A DNA stretch of 64,000 nt from Adhaeribacter pallidiroseus (GTDB lineage Bacteria > Bacteroidota > Bacteroidia > Cytophagales > Hymenobacteraceae): NCBI RefSeq assembly GCF_003340495.1, contig NZ_QASA01000002.1, forward strand, positions 1 to 64,000, written 5' to 3'. Positions 35,414-46,451 of this stretch are shown here, piece by piece. Within the stretch, counting starts at the first letter, position 1. Every line of letters starts with the position of its first letter. The position numbers and the translations under genes were made by a program. The notes under the pieces are model-generated. The model was not told the DNA's origin, searched no databases, and worked only from the letters and a program-made list of their open reading frames with translations.

Positions 35414-36661
35414 ATATAAGGTAATTTTGCATCAACAAATTGGTGAAAATTAAGATGAGCCAGCGAGAGCTGCGTTTAATGTATATTCAAATAGCTTTAG
35501 GTTAGTAGATAGGTTTATATATAGGTGTAAATATACACCTGCAATTAAGTGAAAAGATTAATGTTAAATGCACCTAAATGCTGTATTTTATAATTAGGAA
35601 ACAACCTGATTATTAAAAATTTAAAACATTAAATTTACTGGCAGAACATTCTTGATAAGCTAAGAAACTAAAATATTTCAACGTTTTTGGAATTTGCTTT
35701 GGTTTTACCCTAATTATTGGATACTACCTTCAATGAGTCAATCAAATCCAAACTTGAGTATTCCCATTTAAACGGTGGTTGCGCAGTTTGAATTAATATG
35801 AAAGGGCAACATAATGAAAAAATAGGTAAGTTCATTAGTGCCATCAAGAAAGATGCCGCGGATGTTCACGGCGTTTTAGATGGTATTACTTGTAATAGTC
35901 AAGATAAGGTCTGACAATTGTGGCTTATCTGCCAGGTAAATACCTTGAGATATTGTTGCCAGAGCCAGTTTAGTCGGAAACATTCTTTTCTGCAACATTC
36001 CTTCATGTTAAGGAGAAAGGTCTGGTTCCGAGAAAAAATGAGGCAGGTTGTTAGGCTAAAGTATGCAAAATTTTATTCAACTCTAAAAAAATATTTACGC
36101 CCAATTACTAGACCTAATTTAAACCAATTAACACACCTTTAAATAAACCTATATAAAGGTTTATTTACGCACCTATTTGTACACTTTAACATTTTTTATT
36201 TATGTCTGATCTATGCGTATTTACTCAACATCAACGCACGTTATGACATCTAAAAATTATCGCTTACGAGTTTCTAATTTAGTAAGAATGTGGTGATACT
36301 ATATCAATTGGGGTACATCAGATTTTGGCCAAGCCTATTGATATTGCCTAGTCCTGGAATACGTTGATTAAAATCGTTTTACAAAATGACCATTTCCCAG
36401 TAGTTGAATTAAGCCATTTTACATAATTCAACTTATAGGACTGGCCGATCGAGTAGGAGGGGAGAGTTAAGGGATTATGGTTTGCCCCTAGCCAGATGGT
36501 TTAGGGAATGAACGCTACAGCAACGCCCGCTAGGTATTATTCCCTGAGTACCGCTGTCAGCAGCATGCAGGTTTACGGCAAACGGATGTTAGGCGTTCGT
36601 TCTTAATCGTCCAAGTATCAGCTTCCCGCTCCTTTATTTATGGTCTGTTATGGTCTGTCTG
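35414..36661. other. par-distal intergenic region with decayed sequence
   Basis: About 1.25 kb with no solid gene. It holds par-type repeats at 35523-35540 and 36134-36175, a 38-codon frame at 35798-35914 (MKGQHNEKIGKF), and a stretch around 35900-36060 that has protein-like pieces in more than one frame and may be a dead gene. Nothing else is visible. Confidence 0.45.
35523..35540. promoter_or_regulatory. par operator-like palindrome downstream of parAB
   Basis: AGGTGTA, 4 bases, TACACCT: a perfect 7-bp inverted repeat of the same unit found upstream of parA. More degenerate copies (CACCTTT, AACCTAT, GCACCTAT) lie at 36134-36175. Confidence 0.6.
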
Positions 36662-37021
36662 CTAGTAAGCATCTTTGAAATAAGCGGAAGACTTGGGTAT
36701 AAAGAGAAGAAGCGAAACGATGGCTAAAAAAACAAAGTGGGTCATCATTTCGGCGGTAGAATGATAGAAACTGAGAACGCAGTGGTAGGCCAGCCAAAGG
36801 ATGGCTAACCAGCGCGCCGCCGGGACTCTTCGAAGCAGTAATACACCGCAAACGATGGCCAGGATCCGAATAAAAAGAACTCCCACTAATTCGTATGGAT
36901 TAGAATTTGGTTTCCAGTAATCGGTGGCGTGATAGAGGATGCCTACGCCACCCGCTAGGATGAAAATAAAAGCGACTAGGCTGATAGCAAGCGGACGGTT
37001 TCTCATTACTGCTATTTTCAT
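36662..37021 (-). CDS. small integral membrane protein
   Basis: 119 residues with four predicted hydrophobic helices (LAISLVAFIFILAGGVGILY, LVGVLFIRILAIVCGVLLL, LAILWLAYHCVLSFYH, FVFLAIVSLLLFIP). No catalytic motif. Family not recognised; similar short four-helix proteins of unknown function are common in Bacteroidota. Confidence 0.75.
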   Translation of the reverse strand: MKIAVMRNRPLAISLVAFIFILAGGVGILYHATDYWKPNSNPYELVGVLFIRILAIVCGVLLLRRVPAARWLAILWLAYHCVLSFYHSTAEMMTHFVFLAIVSLLLFIPKSSAYFKDAY

Positions 37022-37162
37022 GTTTCAATTTTTGTTTCCGACACCGATCGAGGAGGAAGAATACTCTTGGTTATAAGCCGAAAGAACCAGAAAGGTTTTA
37101 GAGAAGAAGGGTCTTTATAAAATGCCAAAAAACAGGCCTATCTAGAACGCTGATAATCCCCT

Positions 37163-37190
37163 TTCTTCGATAACGAACATTATGTTAAAC
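37163..37190 (+). other. dif-like XerC/XerD recombination site (site C, inverted)
   Basis: XerC-type arm TTCTTCGATAA, 6-bp centre CGAACA, XerD-type arm TTATGTTAAAC. It is in the opposite orientation to sites A, B and D, and lies in the gap between the membrane protein and the T9SS gene. Confidence 0.5.
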
Positions 37191-37428
37191 AGGAACGGTT
37201 TTCTGGATTTTGTACTATTATGAAATAGTACGAGGTAATACAACTGTGCCCATGTACGCAAATGGCTAGACGAGCTTGAAAAATACCAAAACTTAGGTAT
37301 TGCTTGCAGTAGCATATAACCATAATATTGTAAGATCTCTCACAATAGGTTATAAACTGCTGTTGTACTTTTCTCTAAGTTGCTCATTTGGTTGTTCTAC
37401 TCGAAAATAACTTCTTATTTACAGATTT

Positions 37429-40400
37429 ATGAAAATACTTTTTACTTACTATCATCGCCTACATTGTAAATTTCCGCTGCGCTCTAAGTGGCAGAAGTTT
37501 ATTAGCCTTGTATTAATATTGAGTTTTAACCTCTCATACTTGCAAGCGCAAACGGTAGAGTGGGATAAAACCTTGGGGGTGATAGTTGGGATGAAAGACC
37601 GCTGGTACAACTTACTAGCGACAGGGGCTATTTGCTGGGTGGACGCTCTGCTTCGGGCAAAAGTGGAGATAAATCAAATGAAAAGCCCGGCTACTGGTTT
37701 GTGAAGCTGAATGCTCGCGGCCAAAAAGAATGGGATAAAATTATTGATGCCGGGGTGGAAGCGATGGAAAAAACCAGTGATGGTGGATATATTTTGGGAG
37801 GTAGTAAAACGGGAACCGGTAAAAACGATAATGTCGATTACTGGATTGTAAAAATAGATGCTTCGGGCAACAAGCTGTGGGAAAAAACCTATGGCGGAAC
37901 AGGCGATGATCTTCTTTCTGCCGTGAAGCCCACAGCCGATGGGGGGTACATTTTAGGAGGGACTTCTTACTCTACTAAAGGGGGCGACAAATCCGATGAT
38001 GGGAAAGGAGGTAGAGACTACTGGATTATTAAAGTGGATGCCGCAGGGATAAAACGCTGGGATAAAGCCTTGGGTAGTGCAGGAGATGAACAATTCCTTA
38101 ACCTGCAGCTAACCCAGGATGGCGGTTACATACTGGGTGGCTGGTCAGGGTTTGTTCAAGGTGGCGATAAAACTGAAGCAAGCAGAGGTGAATGGGATTA
38201 CTGGATCGTCAAGCTGGACGCTTTGGGCAATAAAGTATGGGATAAAACCTTAGGCGGTAAAGATGCAGATTACTTAAAAGTGGTACAGCAAACCCCAGAT
38301 GGCGGTTACTTGGTGGGAGGAGATTCTCAATCTAATAAGAGTGGCGATAAAACAGAAAATAGAAGAGGTAGTGATGATTATTGGGTCGTAAAACTGGATG
38401 CTCAGGGTAATAAACAATGGGATAAAACCCTTGGCGGCAATAGGGAGGATCGATTAACTTCTTTACTGTTAACCAACGATGAGGGATTACTTTTGGCGGG
38501 AAGCTCCGGCTCCGATATTAGCGGAGAGAAAACCGATCCGAGAATAGGCTATAGTGACTATTGGCTGGTAAAATTAAGTTCTACCGGAGAAAAGTTATGG
38601 GATAAAACCATTGGTGGTAAAGAAGGCAACTTTCTAACCTCCGCGCAAGTCACTGGTCCAGGTCAATACATTCTGGCTGGTTATTCTGATTCTAATAAAA
38701 GTGGCGATAAAACAGAAAATAGCCGTGGAAATTATGATTATTGGGTGGTCAAAGTAAAACCAGGGCCTACCCAGGCCCAAACGATTGCTTTTGATTCTAT
38801 CCCGGATAAAATCATTGGCAATCCTTCCTTTCCAATCAAGGCTTCCTCTAGTTCAGGCTTACCGGTTAGCTTCAAAGTATTTGGACCCGCCACGATTAAA
38901 GGCAACCAAGTAATCATTACTGGCGGCGGCCGGGTAACCATCGAAGCTACGCAACCAGGTAATAACATTTACAAACCAGCGCCGGTAGTTACCCGTTCCT
39001 TTTACGTAAACTTCGAGATAAGCCAACTCTGGGATCGGACCTTGGGGGGAAGCCACAACGATTTTCTCCGCGCCATGGTTCCTACCCCGGATGGCGGATA
39101 CCTGCTGGGGGGAACTTCAGAATCGGGTAAAATCTGGGATAAGAGCCAGCCCAGTAAAGGTGGTACTGATTACTGGATCATAAAAATAGACAGCAGCGGC
39201 AGTAAACTCTGGGATAGATCCTATGGGGGTTCTGCTATTGATGATCTGAAAGCTCTGGTTGCTACTCCGGATGGCGGCTACCTACTGGGCGGTACCTCCG
39301 CTTCGGGCAAAAGTGGAGACAAAAGCCAGGCTACCCGTGGCAAAGAAGATTACTGGGTAGTAAAGATAGACAGCACTGGTAACAAACTCTGGGATAAAAC
39401 TTTTGGCAGCGATGTGGCAGATAATTTTACTTCGCTCATCGCTACCCCGGATGGCGGTTACTTGCTGGGTGGTTACACCGCTGGTGGTAAGAGCGGCGAT
39501 AAAACCGAACTCAGCTTGGATGCCATGGATGTATATACCGACAGGCTGAACAGCAACGATTATTGGGTGGTGAAAATCGATAATAAGGGCGAGAAAGAGT
39601 GGGATAAAACAGTTGGGGGCAAATACCAAGACGAGTTAACCAGCTTAGAAGTAACCGATGATGGCTATTTACTGGCAGGCAGATCTAATTCCTACGCCAG
39701 AAATGCAGATCCGGATAATTTCGATATCCGGATTGATATGCGGGTATTTAAAATTTCTACCACCGGGCAGGTTCTCTGGGACAAAAGCTTTTCCGGAGGA
39801 GGATTATTACAATACTACGAAGCCAACATTATTGCTACCACCGATGGGAATTATTTAGTAGGGGGCAGCGCTTACAATGATGATTATAGCGTTTTTTCCG
39901 TCTTAAAAATTACCAAAGCAGGCGAAAAAATTTGGGCTTATGAATATGGTGTTAACCAATCGGGAAGTGCGATGATAAATACACCCGATGGTGGTTATCT
40001 GTTAGGAGGATCACAAGGAAATGGCGAGAAATACTACTTTATTGTTAAACTAGATGCCGATGGCCATAAAATTTATACCAACTCTTACAACAGAACGGAT
40101 AAATATTCTAGTCCTGATAGTTACTTAGAAGCTTTGCTGCCAACACCGGATGGTGGTTACTTGTTAGGTGGGGCTTCTGATTCGAACCAAAGTGCCAATA
40201 AAAGCGAAGACAGCAAAGGTGATTTTGACTACTGGGTATTGAAGATTAAAGAAGCCGATACGCCACCAGTGGCAGACATCGCCTGGAACCAACGCTACGG
40301 GGGCAGCTGGCACGATAAACTGACAACCACCATCCGTACTTATGATGGCGGGTATGTAGCGGCTGGTTACTCCCGCTCGCCCAAGAACGGCGACAAAACC

Positions 40401-41915
40401 CAGTCGCGCATTGGTCTGGAAGATTATTGGCTCGTGAAAACGGATCAACAAGGCAAAAAGCTCTGGGACAAACGCTTCGGCGGTCCGCGCCACGATTTTC
40501 TCAACCGAATTATTCAAACCACAGATGGAGGCTATTTACTAGGGGGTAGCTCAGATTCGAATAGCGGCGGCGATAAAAGCCAGAACAGCCTGGGAGGAAG
40601 AGATTACTGGGTAATCAGGCTGGATAAGAACGGCAACAAGCTTTGGGATAAACGCTATGGGGGCTCGGGTTACGATGAACTCCGGCAAATCAAGCAACTG
40701 CCTTCCGGTGGTTACCTTTTAGCTGGTTACAGCAACTCGTCCGTCAGCGGCGACAAGAGCCAACCCAGCAAAGGTGGCATGGACTATTGGGTTGTGCAGA
40801 TTAGTGCCAATGGCGAGAAACAATGGGATAAGACTTACGGTGGTTCCGGTAATGATTTCTTGCAAGACGTGGTACTCACCAGTAGCTACCTACCTAATTC
40901 TGGTCATTATCTGGACGGAGGATTTCTCTTAGCGGGTAGTTCTAACTCCAATAAAAGCGGCAACAAAACCCAAGACAGCCGGGGTGGACTAGACTTTTGG
41001 ATTATTTGCGTGGATAGTACGGGGCAGAATGAGTGGGATAGAACTTATGGCGGCAAAGGACAGGATGAATTTGTGGCTCTAACCACTGATTCTGGCATTC
41101 GATTTTACTTAGCCGGAAACAGTGATTCGCCCGTAAGCGGGGAGAAAAGACAACCGGGTAAAGGACAAACCGATTACTGGTTAGTAAGAATTAATAGAGA
41201 TGGTCGGAAAGAAGCGGATTATACTTATGGCAGCAGCGGCCCAGAAGAGCTGCGTTCCCTGTTATCTGTATATGACTCGGATTACGACCAAGATGGTTTC
41301 ATATTAAGCGGCACCTCGTACTCCGGTCAAAGCGGCGACAAAAGCCAGGAAAGTCAAGGTAGTGGCGATTATTGGGTAGTACGAACGAATCGTTACGGCA
41401 AAATGCTCAACGACCAACGTTTGGGCGGCAGCGAATTAGATGAACTACGTAGTGTGATTCAAACCGATGAGAATCAATTCTTATTAGCAGGTCGTTCCGA
41501 GTCGGGGATCAGTGGGGATCGTACCCAAGCCAACCAGGGACAGAGTGACTACTGGCTTATTCATACTACTCTGGGTGCCGAACCCCTAGCAACTGAAAAA
41601 GCCGCCACTCTAATTGCCGAGCGAGCAACAACAACTGCTGCTCCAGCAACTTTAGTAAAAAACTTAATGGCTTATCCTAATCCTTTTCAGGACAGAGTAA
41701 CTATAAACTTTACTATACCCGAAACCCAGCCTGCGACCGTGCGGGTACTCGATGGTCAAGGCCGGGAAGTTATTACGCTGTTCCAGCAGGAAGCACAAGC
41801 GAACCAGACCTACCAGGTAGAATGGCAAGCCCAAAACCAAGTAGATGGTTTGTACTTGCTGCAACTGCAAACCCCTACTCAGCAAAACACCCAGAAACTG
41901 CTTTTGAGTAAGTAG
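37429..41915 (+). pseudogene. giant repetitive T9SS-secreted protein, one frameshift near the start
   Basis: A signal peptide (KFISLVLILSFNLSYLQAQ) starts at the ATG at 37429. After about 50 codons one G is missing near 37573-37577. The other frame then runs from before 37632 to the stop with about 20 repeats of some 65 residues (pattern TPDGGYLLGGxSxSxxSGDK, DYWVVKID, GxKLWDKTxGG), which probably fold as beta-propeller blades. An Ig/MBG-like insert lies near residues 380-460. The last 80 residues are a type A T9SS sorting domain (AYPNPFQDRVTINFTIPE ... GLYLLQL). The mature protein would be secreted or held on the surface. About 1,495 residues if repaired. Confidence 0.85.
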
Positions 41916-41936
41916 TATCTCTCTTTGTTTGCAAAG

Positions 41937-41971
41937 AAAGCCGGATAGCATTAATTGAACTATCCGGCTTT
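41937..41971 (+). terminator. terminator after the T9SS protein gene
   Basis: 12-bp perfect stem AAAGCCGGATAG / CTATCCGGCTTT with an 11-base loop, followed by a T-rich stretch, 22 bp after the stop. Confidence 0.85.
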
Positions 41972-41993
41972 GATCTTTTTATAAGCAGATTTT

Positions 41994-42029
41994 ATCTCAC
42001 GAAACGACCGTTTTCTTGAGATTGGATAA
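41994..42029 (+). repeat. core-only fragment of the intergenic repeat
   Basis: ATCTCACGAAACGACCG, then TTGAGATTGGATA. It matches the core of copy 1 (CTCACGAAACGACGG) but lacks the hairpin and distal part. Confidence 0.45.
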
Positions 42030-42084
42030 AGCCATTTTACATATTCTTACGTATAGGCCTACCTAGATATCATGTGCCGGCTTT

Positions 42085-42528
42085 TTATTCTTCAAAATTA
42101 TCGTAATAGGTAAAGTCTTTAACGATTTTTCCATTTTCAATTGTAAAAATTGTGCATATTGGAAGTTCCAATTTAGAATCATCTGGCGCGGTTCCGCTCG
42201 ATACAAATTCCACAATAATATGGTTTTCGCCTGATGGGTATACCTGGATAACATCATCTTTCAAATCAGGAAAAGCTTCATTTAATTCACTATACTTTTG
42301 AGCAATCTGTTCACGCGTCTGTTTTACAATTCCTTGTCCAAGGGAAGGGTCTTTAAACGCAGTTGTTTCTGAATACATTTCCGCCATCTTCTCCCAATCG
42401 TGGTTGTTAAAATGTTCAAAGTACTGCTTTACTACATCCATGTTTTTAGTGTCCATTGTTAGTTGGATTTGGTTGTTACAAGAATTCAACACTACTAAGA
42501 TGACTAAGATTATCAGGCTTTTTTTCAC
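42085..42528 (-). CDS. SnoaL/NTF2-like lipoprotein
   Basis: 147 residues. The signal ends in LVVLNSC (lipobox Cys at residue 17). The mature part has the cone-shaped NTF2/SnoaL pattern: VVKQYFEHFNNHDWEKMAEMYSE, then FPDLKDDVIQVYPSGENHIIVEFVSSGT, then ENGKIVKDFTYYDN. SnoaL-like proteins bind or isomerise small hydrophobic molecules; the substrate is unknown. Single gene, not in an operon. Confidence 0.85.
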   Translation of the reverse strand: MKKSLIILVILVVLNSCNNQIQLTMDTKNMDVVKQYFEHFNNHDWEKMAEMYSETTAFKDPSLGQGIVKQTREQIAQKYSELNEAFPDLKDDVIQVYPSGENHIIVEFVSSGTAPDDSKLELPICTIFTIENGKIVKDFTYYDNFEE

Positions 42529-43090
42529 TGGTCGGTCAGCTTAAACTATTTATTGAAAAGGCAGTTTCCGCATTTTGTTTTATTAGAATACCAATATGAA
42601 TACTAGCAGATAGCTAAAGTAATTCCGGTTACTTGCATTATGGATGGAGAGTTGCCGAAGGCCTATTCTGCGAACCAATTTTTTACTGGAGTAGTGGCGG
42701 CTCTCTTGCTCCTTCTTTGGCCAATTTAGTGAATGCTTTTTTAATTCCAGCGGCCAGCGGGAGCTCCGGGCTATTCCGGGTGTTTTAACTACTGCTAGTG
42801 CCAGACCTTTACTTTGTTTTCCTTTCCCTTACATATAACGAAAGACAGAAAACGACCTTTATTGAATATAATAGTGGGTATACCTTTTTGTAAAGCAGTC
42901 CGCGAAACTTGATTATGTAAAATTAAGAAGTATAGTAATCTCCTTCTATTTTCAGCAGTTATAATCGGTATAAAATAAAAGTAGATAATCGGCGTCCTTA
43001 CCTCGTATTCGGCTAAGTATATTCTTAAAGGAAGATATTTAAAGCCGGAAAAGCTACGGACTGCTCGTTTGTTCTTGTACAAAAAAATCC
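42529..43090. other. intergenic region without a clear gene
   Basis: 562 bases. A 95-codon minus-strand frame (42795-43082) is AT-rich with no family resemblance and is probably spurious. No terminator is obvious. Confidence 0.4.
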
Positions 43091-44008
43091 TTATGTTTTT
43101 CGCCGGAAAAGCCCGATAACGCTGGCGATTAACACCAGGCCAATTGCCAGCTTAAAGAATACTTTACGGGGAGAAGTTCGTTGAGTGCTTTGGGCCGGTA
43201 AACCACCCAATAGCAATTCACCATTAATTACTGCTAGCACTAGGCGCACTGTTTGGGTAGGGGCATCCCACTGGGGAAAGTGGCCGCAATCATTAAACCA
43301 ATGCAGGTGAGCGTCGGGAAAAGCAGCTAAAGCCCGCGTTGCTTGCCGGGGAAGACAAACCCGGTCCTGCCGGCCCCAGCCAATGACCAATGGTTGCTTA
43401 ATGGTTCCCGGAGGAACCCCTTGTTGTCGCTCTCCGTGAGCTAATTGGTCTAAGAGTTCATCAAAAGAAGGGGAGCTGGCAAAAGTGCGCATTTCGTCGC
43501 CTACTAAGGTAGCCGGTAATTGCCAGGGACGAGCAGAAAACTGAGCTAATAGGGCCGTACGGCCAATGGGGTTTCCCAAGAGGGTTGGCATTATCGGTTG
43601 CAATAACCGCACTAGGCGCACGGAAGTAGCCACTGAATAATAAAAAAAAGGTACTTCCCAGCCCCGCCAAAATCCGCCGGGGTCCAATGAAACAACGGCG
43701 CCTACTATTCCCCCGCGTCGAGCTAGCTCTAGTACCAGGCGAGCACCCATGGAACTACCTACCGCATCAATACCCATTAAATCCTGTTTTTGCAGAAAAT
43801 CTGTAACGGCATCCGCCAGCGTACGGATAGATACTTCCCCTCGCAAGGCCGGGGTAGCCCCGTGGCCCGGTAAGTCAACGGCAATAACTTGCCGACCCGC
43901 TTCAACTAGGGCATCCAGGATCAGATGCCAAGAACGCGAGCTACCGCCAATTCCGTGAATAAGTAATAGCGGCTTACCGGTGCCGCGGCGAATGCAGTGC
44001 ATATCCAT
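43091..44008 (-). CDS. alpha/beta hydrolase with C-terminal membrane anchor
   Basis: 305 residues. The oxyanion region is LLLIHGIGGSSRSW, the nucleophile elbow is VGSSMGARL, the acid Asp lies in GWGRQDRVC and the catalytic His in NDCGHFPQWD. The fold is that of the AB-hydrolase_1 family; the substrate is unknown. The last about 30 residues (VFFKLAIGLVLIASVIGLF) form one hydrophobic helix followed by RRK, which suggests a tail anchor. It stands alone. Confidence 0.88.
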   Translation of the reverse strand: MDMHCIRRGTGKPLLLIHGIGGSSRSWHLILDALVEAGRQVIAVDLPGHGATPALRGEVSIRTLADAVTDFLQKQDLMGIDAVGSSMGARLVLELARRGGIVGAVVSLDPGGFWRGWEVPFFYYSVATSVRLVRLLQPIMPTLLGNPIGRTALLAQFSARPWQLPATLVGDEMRTFASSPSFDELLDQLAHGERQQGVPPGTIKQPLVIGWGRQDRVCLPRQATRALAAFPDAHLHWFNDCGHFPQWDAPTQTVRLVLAVINGELLLGGLPAQSTQRTSPRKVFFKLAIGLVLIASVIGLFRRKT

Positions 44009-44508
44009 AAGATATTGGAATCAGGAGCTATGGCGTAATAGCTTAGGACTATTTACGGAGTTAGGGACAGTCAAGTTGGTGTAGCCGTTGATTAGCGCAG
44101 GGAAGGACCATTACTAGGAAGGGTCTTTTTATTGCAGTCGATAAACGATGGTCCTATTAAGTCATTATTCTCCTTTAAAGTTACAATGTTAGTTTATTAA
44201 CTAGCTTGATGGTAAGTAGCCATGCTTTGTCTGTCTTGTCCAGATATAGGTTGACCAAAATCATCTCTGGAAACGACAGAAAAAAGCGATGAAAAAATTG
44301 GTATTATTTACCTGGTTTTTTTATTGAAAAAATATCTCAAATATCCATCTCATGAATCAAGGATACAATTTGATTTATGAGATGGAATTAATGAAATTGG
44401 TATACGATTTTTGTATACCAATTTGCGCTATAGGATTATTTATACCTGAGACTTTAAAGTATTGCTCTTCCTAACTATTGGAAACTTACGAATAGGTATA
44501 TAGCAAAT
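44009..44508. other. intergenic region holding repeat copy 2
   Basis: 500 bases between the hydrolase start and the higA stop. It contains the repeat element at 44250-44385. Otherwise only AT-rich sequence is seen. Confidence 0.45.
44250..44385 (+). repeat. intergenic repeat element, copy 2
   Basis: GTTGACCAAAATCATCTCTGG, core GAAACGACAGAAAAAAG, a hairpin with T-tract (AAAAAATTGGTA/TACCTGGTTTTTT), ATCTCAAATATCCATCTCA, then a CATCTCAT/ATGAGATG pair. Same order as copy 1 with a different hairpin sequence. Confidence 0.7.
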
Positions 44509-44901
44509 TTAGAGCGAAGTAGCTTCTAATATTTTGTCATTAATAAAAACTTCCAAAGGAATATTTAATGCTTTATGAAGCTTATTGATTTGCTCTAGTG
44601 TAAAGTAACGTTTTCGGTTTAATATTTCCGAAACTCGAGACTTAGGTCCTATAAATGGCTCTAAATCTTTGTTTTTCAATCCTTTTTCTTCCATCACGTA
44701 TTTTATTGCTTCTATCGGGTCGGGGGTATCAATAGAGTAATGAATTTCTTCGTATGCATGTACTAGCGTAGACAGCAACTCTAGTTCATCGAAAAGGTCA
44801 GTTCCAGGTTCAGGATTTTGCTCTAAAATGGTATCTATGCGGCTCATGGCCTCTGTATACTCCATTTCTGTTTTAACTTTATGAATTATTAATGTTAACA
44901 T
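44509..44901 (-). CDS. higA: HigA-type antitoxin, XRE domain
   Basis: 130 residues. The N-terminal part is the partner-binding region; the C-terminal helix-turn-helix is GLKNKDLEPFIGPKSRVSEILNRKRYFTLEQINKLHKALNIP. This is the HigA/COG5499 type found after HigB. It neutralises HigB and represses the operon. The toxin gene precedes it by 38 bp, the reverse order typical of higBA. Confidence 0.9.
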   Translation of the reverse strand: MLTLIIHKVKTEMEYTEAMSRIDTILEQNPEPGTDLFDELELLSTLVHAYEEIHYSIDTPDPIEAIKYVMEEKGLKNKDLEPFIGPKSRVSEILNRKRYFTLEQINKLHKALNIPLEVFINDKILEATSL

Positions 44902-44939
44902 AGTCGGGGGGCTCTGATGTTAAAGTAGGGCTTTTATTA

Positions 44940-45233
44940 CTAAATTGTATTGGCATTGATTTTATCGTATTCGGCATGGGTGCCTATCCACCTTATGTAT
45001 ACTGTTTGGTTTGCTACTAGAACTACTGCAATTAAACGATAGTTATTCCCTTGAATATTAAAAATCACTCTATTGTTTCCTATCACATCCACGGAGTTAG
45101 CTACATTTCTTAACTCATTCAGGTTTGTAATTTTAAGAGCTTTGATTCTTGATATAAACAGTTGTAAGCCAGTTTTAGAATTTGCGTGTTTAGTATAAAA
45201 TTCAATTATACGCGAAGTAGATATAATTCTCAT
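44940..45233 (-). CDS. higB: HigB-type mRNA interferase toxin
   Basis: 97 residues from the ATG at 45233; an upstream start at 45320 would place coding sequence through the operators. Family segments: ELRNVANSVDVIGNNRVIFNIQGNNYRLIAVV and YIRWIGTHAEYDKIN, with the basic catalytic patch and the His of GTHAEYD that is characteristic of HigB_toxin. It cleaves mRNA at the ribosome. It is the first gene of the higBA operon, regulated from the palindromes at 45254-45312. Confidence 0.9.
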   Translation of the reverse strand: MRIISTSRIIEFYTKHANSKTGLQLFISRIKALKITNLNELRNVANSVDVIGNNRVIFNIQGNNYRLIAVVLVANQTVYIRWIGTHAEYDKINANTI

Positions 45234-45253
45234 GCTAATACAATATGCAATAA

Positions 45254-45312
45254 AGTTACACAAAATGTAACGAATTAGCAAGCATTTAGTTACATTTTGT
45301 GTAACTAAATGC
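45254..45312. promoter_or_regulatory. higBA operator palindromes
   Basis: Two inverted repeats share GTTACA/TGTAAC half-sites: GTTACA-5-TGTAAC at 45254-45270, and a 13-bp perfect arm pair (GCATTTAGTTACA and its complement) at 45282-45312. They lie just upstream of higB, as expected for HigA autorepression. Confidence 0.75.
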
Positions 45313-45349
45313 TTGGGCATATAGATATAATTGCTGGTAAAAGGGAAAT

Positions 45350-46012
45350 TTAATTACTATTACGAATATGTATACGCTGGACCTGATTTGCTTGAAATTG
45401 TCCGCCGCGGCTAGCTTTAAATCCTGCTTCGTTCAACTTCTCCGCAATAGCCATCCAGGTTAGTCCCTGTGCCCGGTAGAGGTTTACCATGGCAGCAGCA
45501 CGCTTGTTATTTTCATTAGTTACTGCTTTTTGTCGCATCACTTGGGCCCCAGTTACCCGGTCCTGGTAGGTTAAATTTTCTGGCTTACCTAATCTAGCAC
45601 CTTGGGCAATCTTAGCTTGCAGAGCTGCCTTAGTGCGGCTACTGATCAGCTCCCGTTCGTGTTGAGCAAGAACAGCAAAGATGCCAATAGTTAAGGTGTT
45701 AGCATCGGGCATATCGGCACACACGAAGTCTACCCCACTATCTCGTAAGGTAAAAATAAAGGCAGCATTACGACTGAGCCGGTCAAGCTTGGCAATGAGT
45801 AATGTTGCCTTTTGTTTTTTCGCTTCTGAAATAGCCAATAGCAGCTGGGTGCGATTGTTCTTTTTGCCCGATTCCACCTCCGTGTACTCCGCGACAATTT
45901 GAGCGGCGCCTTTCACAAAAGCGCTGACGGCGTACTGCTGCGCTTCGAGGCCCAAACCCGAAATACCTTGTTTGGCGGTGGAGACCCGATAATAAGCGAC
46001 GTATCTTTTCAT
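45350..46012 (-). CDS. serine recombinase, resolvase family
   Basis: 220 residues from the ATG at 46012 (MKRYVAYYRVSTAKQGISG); an ATG at 46027 is an alternative. Catalytic Ser in YRVST, then LIAKLDRLSRNAAF and LAQHERELISSRTKAAL. The C-terminal part includes a recombinase-type helix-turn-helix (GLTWMAIAEKLNEAGFKASRGGQFQANQVQRI). It differs from the recombinase at 5679 and belongs to a group often carried by plasmids and integrative elements. The preceding gene ends at 46029, so the two are likely co-transcribed. Confidence 0.9.
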   Translation of the reverse strand: MKRYVAYYRVSTAKQGISGLGLEAQQYAVSAFVKGAAQIVAEYTEVESGKKNNRTQLLLAISEAKKQKATLLIAKLDRLSRNAAFIFTLRDSGVDFVCADMPDANTLTIGIFAVLAQHERELISSRTKAALQAKIAQGARLGKPENLTYQDRVTGAQVMRQKAVTNENNKRAAAMVNLYRAQGLTWMAIAEKLNEAGFKASRGGQFQANQVQRIHIRNSN

Positions 46013-46028
46013 TTCTTCCTGAACCATC

Positions 46029-46451
46029 TTAAAATGTGTGAATGAGCTGAGCGGGTGCCACTGGTAAATCATGGTTTTCTGGCCGTTGAAGAAACTTAAT
46101 CTGGTGCTTAATTCTTTCCAGCACTTGAGTAATATCAACACCAGTAATCTGGTGAACTCCTTGCATTAAAGGACCCAAATCAACTTTTTGACGAATGAAA
46201 TCCCGAACCCGGTAAAGCTCCAGTTCTCCAAGTTCGGTTACTTCGTGGTGCTTGATAAACAAATCTAAGTCAAATTGGTGCGCCCCATACCCGGAATACC
46301 GGCGCACAAAGGGCAGGACCACACAAACGGTATTCTGGGAAATAGCTGGGTCTTGGAACTGCTGCTCCAGGTAAGAGGCTTGGTGAATGATCGGCCATAT
46401 TTCCGCATCGTCGTAAAACTGCTCGATGTAAGGAGTAATCTGTTCAGACAT
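46029..46451 (-). CDS. unknown protein upstream of a recombinase
   Basis: 140 residues, mostly helical and acidic (MSEQITPYIEQFYDDAEIWPIIHQASYLEQQF). I recognise no family. It precedes the recombinase gene with a 1-16 bp gap, so it may regulate or assist the recombinase. Confidence 0.6.
   Translation of the reverse strand: MSEQITPYIEQFYDDAEIWPIIHQASYLEQQFQDPAISQNTVCVVLPFVRRYSGYGAHQFDLDLFIKHHEVTELGELELYRVRDFIRQKVDLGPLMQGVHQITGVDITQVLERIKHQIKFLQRPENHDLPVAPAQLIHTF

Noticed and set aside
42795-43082. 95-codon minus-strand frame
   Set aside because: AT-rich, no family resemblance, no supporting context.
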